From Clostridia bacterium (lineage in GTDB: Bacteria; Bacillota; Clostridia; UMGS1810): 47,560 bases of DNA. The translations under genes and the position numbers were made by a program. The notes beneath the pieces are model-generated. The model saw only the letters and a list, made by a program, of their open reading frames with translations, was not told the origin of the DNA and ran no database searches. The DNA is taken from NCBI GenBank assembly GCA_017416845.1, contig JAFQBA010000076.1, forward strand, positions 1-47,560, in the 5' to 3' direction. Numbering within the stretch: position 1 is the first letter of the stretch; the number at the start of each line of letters is the position of its first letter. Of the stretch, positions 42,385 through 47,560 are shown piece by piece.

Positions 42385-43380
42385 GTGAAATTTTTTGTTG
42401 GTTATCAGCTTTTCGCAGGCTCTGAATTTGTCAAGAGTATAATAAAACGAAAAGAAAGTATTTCGGAAGTGTATTTTTCGTGGGGAGATTTACCGAATGG
42501 CAGAAGTATTCAAACTGACCGCAGTGATATGACACCATGGGAGGCTCAGCAAAAACAATTTGACGATTTGAAAAAAATCTCCGGAAGCGGAATTAATACG
42601 AATCTGTTATTCAATGCAACCTGCTACGGTAAAGACAGCTTGTCCAAATCTTTTTTTGAAAAAGTTGGTGATATAACGGATTATTGCTTACAAAACCTGA
42701 GGCTTTCATCTGTAACGACCGCATCGCCGCTTATTGCAAAATTTATTAAAGCCAATTTTCCACATCTTTGTGTCAGAGCATCGGTAAATATGGAAATCGG
42801 GAGCATTGAAGGGATGGAATATGTTGAAGAATATTTTGACAGCTTCTATATGAAACGGGAGTTGAACAGAAATTTTCTGAAAATCAGAGAGCTGAAAAAC
42901 TGGTGCGAAACAAATGGGAAAACCTTATATGCGCTTGCTAACAGCGGTTGCTTAAACAATTGCAGTGCTCACATTTTTCACGACAACCTTGTTTCTCACG
43001 AAGGAGAGATTTTAGCGATGAACAATGGCTATGCATTCAGTGGAATATGTCATGGATTTTTAAAGAAAAAGGATAATGTATACAAAATTCTTGATAACAC
43101 GGGATTTATAAGACCGGAGGATATATATCTTTATGAGGATGTATTTCCGGCGGTTAAACTTGCAACACGGGTAAGCTCCAATCCCGAAAAAATTTTAAGA
43201 GCCTACTTGGACAATCGAAAACACAGCGGAAGTGTATTTGATTTGCTTGAACCAAATCATTCGGGAACAATATATCCCTATGTTCTTGAAAACAGTCTAA
43301 TCAAAGCAGAATTTGACGAAACCGGCATAAGATATACCGGCATTGAGAATAGTCTTATTAAATTGGAGGAACAGCTATGA
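42385..43380 (+). CDS. U32-peptidase-like cysteine protein, possible Fe-S
   Basis: 331 residues starting with GTG, GAGGTGA seven bases upstream. The layout (TIM-barrel-like repeats; SFYMKRELNRNFLKIRELKN; LANSGCLNNCSAHIFHDN; GICHGF) resembles U32/UbiU-type proteins, which hold a 4Fe-4S cluster on four cysteines; here C of NWC, two in GCLNNC and one in GICHG are candidates. U32 relatives take part in RNA or quinone hydroxylation and other oxygen-independent chemistry. It is the first gene of the operon and overlaps the next by four bases (ATGA). Assignment to U32 is by pattern and should be treated as probable, not certain. Confidence 0.6.
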   Translation: MKFFVGYQLFAGSEFVKSIIKRKESISEVYFSWGDLPNGRSIQTDRSDMTPWEAQQKQFDDLKKISGSGINTNLLFNATCYGKDSLSKSFFEKVGDITDYCLQNLRLSSVTTASPLIAKFIKANFPHLCVRASVNMEIGSIEGMEYVEEYFDSFYMKRELNRNFLKIRELKNWCETNGKTLYALANSGCLNNCSAHIFHDNLVSHEGEILAMNNGYAFSGICHGFLKKKDNVYKILDNTGFIRPEDIYLYEDVFPAVKLATRVSSNPEKILRAYLDNRKHSGSVFDLLEPNHSGTIYPYVLENSLIKAEFDETGIRYTGIENSLIKLEEQL

Positions 43381-44459
43381 TTAAAAGTAAAGTGATTAAA
43401 GAAGCGGCGCTCGCCGCCGGTGCAGATGCATGCGGCATATCGCCGATGTCAAGATTTGATGGTGCACCTGATGAAATGAATCCTCAGTTTTTGTTTCCGG
43501 AAGCAAAAAGCTGTATAGGATTTGTATTCAGAATCCCGCGAGGAGTTCAAAGAGGAATTGAAGAAGGAACACAGTTTTTTCAGTATCCCTCAATGGCATA
43601 CGGCGGAATAAATGAAATATTTGCGCCGGCTGTATTGTATCAGGTGGGAAAAGTTATTGAAGATGAAGGCTATGAAGCTTTTCTTTATCGTAATGTAGGG
43701 GCAAGAGGAGTTGTGTCCGACATGGATGGAACCCCCGGAAACACATTATCTCCCGAAGAAGAAATTGAAGTCGGCAAAACAGACGGTAAACGCACTGTTC
43801 ACAGCAGAAGTGTACAGTTTACACGACCGGTACGCGAGGGCAGTGTTGCTCCTGATTTACAGTTTCAGTTCAGAATTGCTGCCGTTGCCTGCGGTCTTGG
43901 GGAAATAGGATGGAGTAAAATGCTTTTGACACCTGAATTCGGACCGCTTCAGAGAGTAGCATTTATTTTCACCGATGCAGAATTTGATGAATATGACGAA
44001 ATGTATAATGGAACACCTCTTTGCCGCAAGTGCGGTGCTTGTGTAAGAGAATGCCCCGGTGGATGTATTCCGCCGCTTGATTCAGGTAAAACAATAACTG
44101 TTAATTTGGATGGGAAAATTCTTGAGTGGGGCGACATTGATATGTGGCGTTGCTATGCTTTTTATACTCATGCAGGACGTTACTATAATCCATTTGTTCC
44201 AAAGGAAGTATGGGATAAAAATGAAGATGGGGCACTTGACCTTATGGAAGGTGTTACAGATGTTGCCAATGAAAATGAAGTTGTAAAGGTTTATACAGCT
44301 CTTCAGAAGTATTTCCCAAGTTGGGTAGGGTATAATATGGCAAAATGCGGTGGATGTATAAGAGCTTGTGTATCTGTTTTAGAGAAAAAAGGTGGTTGCA
44401 TGGAAAATCGTTTCAAGGAACCGCTCAGAACTAAAAAAGCATGGAAATTAGACAGATAA
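43377..44459 (+). CDS. Reductive-dehalogenase/QueG-like iron-sulfur protein (1 of 3)
   Basis: 360 residues. The core motif GLGEIGWSKMLLTPEFGP (173-190), followed by RVAFIFTDAEF, is the signature of corrinoid reductive dehalogenases and epoxyqueuosine reductase. A 4Fe-4S motif CRKCGACVRECP (216-227) is followed by a second cysteine set (WRCY near 259 and CGGCIRAC near 325-335). There is no Tat signal, so it is cytoplasmic. By family it would use cobamide and Fe-S clusters for a two-electron reduction. It is longer than its two neighbours by an insert at about 110-150. The true substrate is unknown. Confidence 0.78.
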   Translation: MIKSKVIKEAALAAGADACGISPMSRFDGAPDEMNPQFLFPEAKSCIGFVFRIPRGVQRGIEEGTQFFQYPSMAYGGINEIFAPAVLYQVGKVIEDEGYEAFLYRNVGARGVVSDMDGTPGNTLSPEEEIEVGKTDGKRTVHSRSVQFTRPVREGSVAPDLQFQFRIAAVACGLGEIGWSKMLLTPEFGPLQRVAFIFTDAEFDEYDEMYNGTPLCRKCGACVRECPGGCIPPLDSGKTITVNLDGKILEWGDIDMWRCYAFYTHAGRYYNPFVPKEVWDKNEDGALDLMEGVTDVANENEVVKVYTALQKYFPSWVGYNMAKCGGCIRACVSVLEKKGGCMENRFKEPLRTKKAWKLDR

Positions 44460-44482
44460 GGGTGAAAGGAGAGGAATTTAAA

Positions 44483-45376
44483 ATGCTCACATCAGAAATA
44501 GTTAAGCAAAAAGCAAAAGAGCTTGGTGCAACAATATGCAGAATAGGAAAAGTTTACGATGAAGAAAATCCTCAACGTGATCCCAAAATGATTTTACCTA
44601 ATGCAAAGGCTATTATTGGCTTTGGATTTGCTGTACCTAAAGCATTGTATAAGGCTATGGAGAATAATTCACAATACTACACTTATACCTCTATGGGTGT
44701 TAAGTATATTGATGAAGAAATGGCTGAAATATTTTTACTTAAAATTGGCGGAATGATTGAGAATGCAGGTTATGATGCTTGTCTTCAAAAAGCTGTTCCT
44801 AACTTAAGAATTAAAGGTGATAAAACAACTAATCCTGAGGTTGTTGATACATATGAACTCATTCATGCAGAAGCGGTTGAAGAAGGAAAGCCTGTGCCTG
44901 ATGTTATAATTGATTTCGGTAAAGCTGCCAGAGCTTGCGGACTTGGTGAAACAGGATTAAACGGTAAAATAATTAATAAGAAGTACGGGCCGTTTATGAG
45001 ATATTGTTTTATTATCACAGATGCCCCGCTTGAGTGTGATGAGCCACTACAAGAAAGAGTTTGTGACAATTGCGGTGAATGCATAAAGGCATGTCCCGGA
45101 AATGCTGTCAGCGAGAGCGGACTTGATACTTGGCAGTGTTCGGTTTATTATAAAGGTGCTCACAAATCAAATCCGTTTATGACAGAAGATTTTTTGAAAG
45201 GCAATCCGGAAAGAGATGCTGTTTTAAATGGTGAAAAGAGATTTGATGCACAGTCTGCAAGAGAAATATATAAAGAACTTGATTTTCTGCCAAAAACACA
45301 GTTTGGATATTCACCTTGTTTATGTGGCAGAAAATGTGATGTTGCGTGTTACAGACACCTGAGGGGGGAATTATAA
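44483..45376 (+). CDS. Reductive-dehalogenase/QueG-like iron-sulfur protein (2 of 3)
   Basis: 297 residues from the ATG at 44483 (MLTSEIVKQKAKELG), chosen for GGAGAGG upstream; the longer form overlapping the previous gene is less likely. Core GLGETGLNGKIINKKYGP (153-170) and FIITDAPL; 4Fe-4S motif CDNCGECIKACP (194-205); C-terminal set WQC and CLCGRKCDVACY. It is the middle paralogue of the triplet, 23 bases after the first gene and one base before the third. A/T-rich codons match the operon. Confidence 0.78.
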   Translation: MLTSEIVKQKAKELGATICRIGKVYDEENPQRDPKMILPNAKAIIGFGFAVPKALYKAMENNSQYYTYTSMGVKYIDEEMAEIFLLKIGGMIENAGYDACLQKAVPNLRIKGDKTTNPEVVDTYELIHAEAVEEGKPVPDVIIDFGKAARACGLGETGLNGKIINKKYGPFMRYCFIITDAPLECDEPLQERVCDNCGECIKACPGNAVSESGLDTWQCSVYYKGAHKSNPFMTEDFLKGNPERDAVLNGEKRFDAQSAREIYKELDFLPKTQFGYSPCLCGRKCDVACYRHLRGEL

Positions 45377-45377
45377 T

Positions 45378-46310
45378 ATGAAAAACAGAATCATTGAGCT
45401 TGCAAAAGCTAACGGAGCTGATATAGTTGGGTTTGCTCCTGCCGGGCGATTTGATAAAAATAGTCCTTTGTTTAAGATAATGCCTGAGACAAAAACCGTT
45501 ATAGGCTTCGCTTTCAGAGTTTTAAGAGGTGTATACCGCGGTGTTGAAGAAGGGAGTACATATTATCAGTACACGGCTATGGGTGTTCAAAACATGGAAG
45601 AAACAATTATGCCTATGGCTCAGCTCAGGGTTTGCAATCTTTTGGAGGAAGAAGGCTATCTTGCAATGCCTCAAAGAAGACATCAGATGATTATGGCAGA
45701 GGAGAACAGCACCAATCCCGAAGTAAATTATAATGGCATATATAGAGGAAAGGTGCAGGAGAAACAAATTGACTTTTTAGATACTGCCGTCAAATGCGGT
45801 CTTGGTGAAAAAGGATTTCATAATGCATTACTCACAGATGAATTTGGTCCTATGGTAAGATACTGTTTTGTGCTTACGGATGCAGTGATAGATGCTGACG
45901 AAGTTACAGAGCCTCACCTGTGCGACAAATGCGGCAAATGTAAAAATGCCTGCCCCGGCAAAGCAATTTCAGATGACGGAAAGATTGATGAATGGCAGTG
46001 TGCAGTGTACTACAGAGGTGCAAACGGCACAAAGAATCCGTTTATGCCTCCCAATGCCTTTTCTGATTTTGATGACAGAATTGAAATTATATCAGGAGAA
46101 GCAAAAGTAACTCCCGAAACTGCAAGGGGAATTATTGACCATCTCGATTTTTATCCTCCGGTTCATATATATCAGAGCTCAATATGTGCCAGAGCGTGCG
46201 ACATTGCCTGCTATGTTCACTTGGAGGAAAAAGGAGTCCTCGTGAAAAAGTTTAAAACGCCGTTTCGAAAGAGAGAAGAATGGAAATTCAGCATTTCAGA
46301 TTTTGAATAA
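45378..46310 (+). CDS. Reductive-dehalogenase/QueG-like iron-sulfur protein (3 of 3)
   Basis: 310 residues. Core GLGEKGFHNALLTDEFGP (141-158) and FVLTDAVI; 4Fe-4S motif CDKCGKCKNACP (182-193); second set WQC and CARACDIACY near the C-terminus. All three paralogues share the N-terminal pattern (G-A-D motif, then IGFxF and the Y-(Q/T)-Y segment), pointing to tandem duplication with later divergence. It is the last gene of the operon. A weak GCCGGC/GTCCGGC-like stem follows its stop. Confidence 0.78.
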   Translation: MKNRIIELAKANGADIVGFAPAGRFDKNSPLFKIMPETKTVIGFAFRVLRGVYRGVEEGSTYYQYTAMGVQNMEETIMPMAQLRVCNLLEEEGYLAMPQRRHQMIMAEENSTNPEVNYNGIYRGKVQEKQIDFLDTAVKCGLGEKGFHNALLTDEFGPMVRYCFVLTDAVIDADEVTEPHLCDKCGKCKNACPGKAISDDGKIDEWQCAVYYRGANGTKNPFMPPNAFSDFDDRIEIISGEAKVTPETARGIIDHLDFYPPVHIYQSSICARACDIACYVHLEEKGVLVKKFKTPFRKREEWKFSISDFE

Positions 46311-46379
46311 AATCTTTTATTAAAACCAAGCCGGCCATTTTTGTGTTGTAGTCCGGCAGATAATTTAACAGACTAATGA

Positions 46380-46417
46380 AATAACGCAGATTCTTTATTT
46401 GAATTTGCGTTATTTTT
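46380..46417 (+). terminator. Terminator (module copy C)
   Basis: AATAACGCA (46380-46388) pairs with TGCGTTATT (46406-46414), then Ts. It is preceded by CAGATAATTTAACAGACTA, the same bases that follow the stop of the third-copy remnant at 41226, so this module was copied from the end of a 694-residue paralogue gene. Confidence 0.8.
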
Positions 46418-46418
46418 G

Positions 46419-46490
46419 TTGATTTGGTGCTTATATGATGGTATAATGAGTAAAAATAAGCTTTTTATCCTGACTTGACACGAGTCTATA
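46419..46490 (+). promoter_or_regulatory. Promoter and conserved leader (module copy C)
   Basis: TTGATT (46419-46424), 17-base spacer identical to copy A, TATAAT (46442-46447). The leader block containing CCTGACTTGACACGA starts at 46461, again 13 bases after the -10. It drives the SGNH hydrolase gene. Confidence 0.7.
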
Positions 46491-46530
46491 AAGATTGTTG
46501 AATTTTTACGAAAGAATAAAGGAAATAAAG

Positions 46531-47271
46531 ATGAATAAAGAAATTGCAAAGATTATCAATAAAGTTATACTTGCGGAGCGGATGGTTCATATTAAGCTTT
46601 TGGGTGATTCTATTACTCATGGTGTAGGAGGAACCGGGTTTGAACAGAACGGTGAACCCATTGTTAATGGGTTTGCCCGTAATAAGGACGGATACTGTTG
46701 GGCAAAGCAGTTCAAGGAGTATATGGAGTCACAATATGATTGTACTGTTACCAACAATGCATGCACAGGCACAAAGATAGAGTTTATAATTGATAATTTT
46801 GAGCAGCTTGTTGATGTTGATGATGATATTGTTATATGTACTATAGGAACAAATAACCGTCATCAGTACATTGTCGATGCTCCCAAACACACCAAGCGTG
46901 AGCATATGGAAATTTTTTACGGAAATATCATTAAATTATATGGTAAATTTAAAGAAATGGGAAAAGATGTAATTTTTGTTGCCAATATCCCTGCTTCGGC
47001 TGAAAACGAAAAAGACAAGGCGGATTTCTGGAGAATTTTTCATATGAACGATGTAAATGATCTTTATATGAAGGCTTCAACTGTTTGTGGGTTTCCGTTT
47101 ATCAGTATGTATTCGCTGTTTCTGGAATATTGCGAGTTGAAGGGAATAACTGTAGATTCCCTTCTTGCAGATGGATTACATCCCAACGATAAAGGGTATG
47201 ATGTTATGTTCAGACTTTTATTGAAAGAGCTTGGTATCGGGAGAAAGGTCTGCGAAACAACGACGGTGTAG
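46531..47271 (+). CDS. SGNH/GDSL hydrolase
   Basis: 246 residues from the ATG at 46531, with AAAGGAA upstream; an in-frame TTG at 46495 lacks a ribosome binding site. Block I LLGDSITHGVGG (nucleophile Ser), block III TIGTNNRH (a GxN variant) and block V LADGLHPNDKGY (Asp-His) are present. There is no signal peptide. It would remove acyl groups from sugars, glycosides or related small substrates. It belongs to the same regulatory module as the D-aminoacylase-like gene at 38287. Confidence 0.88.
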   Translation: MNKEIAKIINKVILAERMVHIKLLGDSITHGVGGTGFEQNGEPIVNGFARNKDGYCWAKQFKEYMESQYDCTVTNNACTGTKIEFIIDNFEQLVDVDDDIVICTIGTNNRHQYIVDAPKHTKREHMEIFYGNIIKLYGKFKEMGKDVIFVANIPASAENEKDKADFWRIFHMNDVNDLYMKASTVCGFPFISMYSLFLEYCELKGITVDSLLADGLHPNDKGYDVMFRLLLKELGIGRKVCETTTV

Positions 47272-47393
47272 GTGGTTTGTTATCAGCATACATAATTCCT
47301 GCAAGTTCATTTGTCGGCCTTCTTATTAAAACCTTTGGCGTTGATTTTGTTATAGGGAGAATTAATAAGAATAAAATGAGGAATAAAAAATGA
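47202..47393 (+). pseudogene. C-terminal remnant of a membrane-type protein
   Basis: A frame open from 47202 reads, from about 47271, GGLLSAYIIPASSFVGLLIK and then TFGVDFVIGRINKNKMRNKK before a TGA at 47391-47393. It overlaps the end of the SGNH gene out of frame and overlaps the next start codon as ATGA. No ribosome binding site or strong start precedes it. The ATGA overlap suggests it is the tail of a gene that once preceded the PHP gene and was cut by recombination. A small translated ORF is also possible. Confidence 0.4.
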
Positions 47394-47560
47394 TATCAAA
47401 TTACCATACACACACATCGTTTTGCGACGGGAAAAACACTCCCGAAGAAATAGTTTTGTATGCAATTGAAAAAGGATGTTCATCTATAGGGTTTTCGGGT
47501 CATGGATACACGCCTTTTGATTTAAGATATTGCATGAAAGATACTGTCGGATATATTAAA
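47390..47560 (+). CDS. PHP-domain phosphatase, histidinol-phosphatase-like (partial)
   Basis: The first 57 residues begin MISNYHTHTSFCDGKNTPEE and contain the PHP metal motif HTHTxxCDG and the downstream FSGHGYTP. The family includes histidinol phosphatases (HisK/HisJ) and related phosphoesterases. GAGGAA lies six bases before the ATG. The gene runs off the right edge. Confidence 0.85.
   Translation, partial: MISNYHTHTSFCDGKNTPEEIVLYAIEKGCSSIGFSGHGYTPFDLRYCMKDTVGYIK

Noticed and set aside
38128..46417. Repeated AATAACGCA/TGCGTTATT hairpins as a CRISPR-like array
   Set aside because: There are only three copies several kilobases apart, each followed by Ts and placed after gene ends; they are terminators with no spacer pattern.

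Overview
The window looks like chromosomal DNA from an AT-rich, spore-forming gut-type Clostridia (Oscillospiraceae/Lachnospiraceae-like). This rests on strong AGGAGG-type ribosome binding sites, short intergenic gaps with ATGA overlaps, a spore coat gene (cotJC), a SpoIVCA-type serine recombinase, and large catabolic operons for plant or host glycans. No rRNA, tRNA or CRISPR array was seen.

Region 1 (1-13.5 kb, minus strand) is a mobile defence island. A large serine recombinase runs off the left edge. One operon, from a consensus promoter at 11961-11989, encodes an HNH protein, a Fic protein, HsdM, HsdS, a small membrane-anchored protein, a TIGR04141/DUF6119 protein, HsdR and an Mrr-like endonuclease. 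A DUF3990 toxin/Xre antitoxin pair follows, with its own promoter and a palindromic operator. The island ends against a cotJC gene that has lost its first ~30 codons. The recombinase could therefore belong to a skin-like element sitting inside a sporulation gene.

Region 2 (14-21.8 kb, minus strand) starts with a hairpin (MITE-like) element and an Xre/zinc-ribbon regulator. It continues with a tightly spaced eight-gene operon: Fic protein, MATE exporter, cytidine deaminase-like protein, second MATE exporter, CoA-disulfide reductase-rhodanese fusion, PAS protein, rhodanese lipoprotein and TfoX-like protein. The theme looks like detoxification and sulfur/redox stress.

Region 3 (21.9-28.5 kb, plus strand) is an operon led by an ASRT-family small-molecule-binding protein and an AraC regulator. 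After these come a phosphotriesterase-like hydrolase, two amidohydrolase-fold proteins (one lacking every expected metal ligand), a GxDLY/SGNH esterase and an L-arabinose-isomerase-like enzyme. It ends at a clear terminator and is probably a sugar, lactone or uronate pathway.

Region 4 (28.5-38.1 kb, plus strand) has a metallophosphoesterase and a DUF5054 (GH38-like) protein flanked by two related repeat elements. After them lie a GH2 enzyme with the N-x-K signature of beta-glucuronidases and two tandem ~694-residue paralogues of an unrecognised, probably glycosidase-like, family.

Region 5 (38.1-47.56 kb) begins with a D-aminoacylase-like amidohydrolase. It is followed by REP-like repeats, two small immunity-like genes, and the last ~20 codons of a third copy of the 694-residue family. 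Then an AraC regulator diverges from a four-gene operon: a U32-like cysteine protein and three tandem reductive-dehalogenase/QueG-like iron-sulfur proteins. An SGNH hydrolase and the start of a PHP-domain phosphatase close the window. A terminator-promoter-leader module occurs twice (38.13 and 46.38 kb), with a third terminator-only copy at 41.34 kb. This ties the D-aminoacylase and SGNH genes to common control. The RDase-like operon and the catabolic operon of region 3 are the best candidates for undescribed biochemistry.
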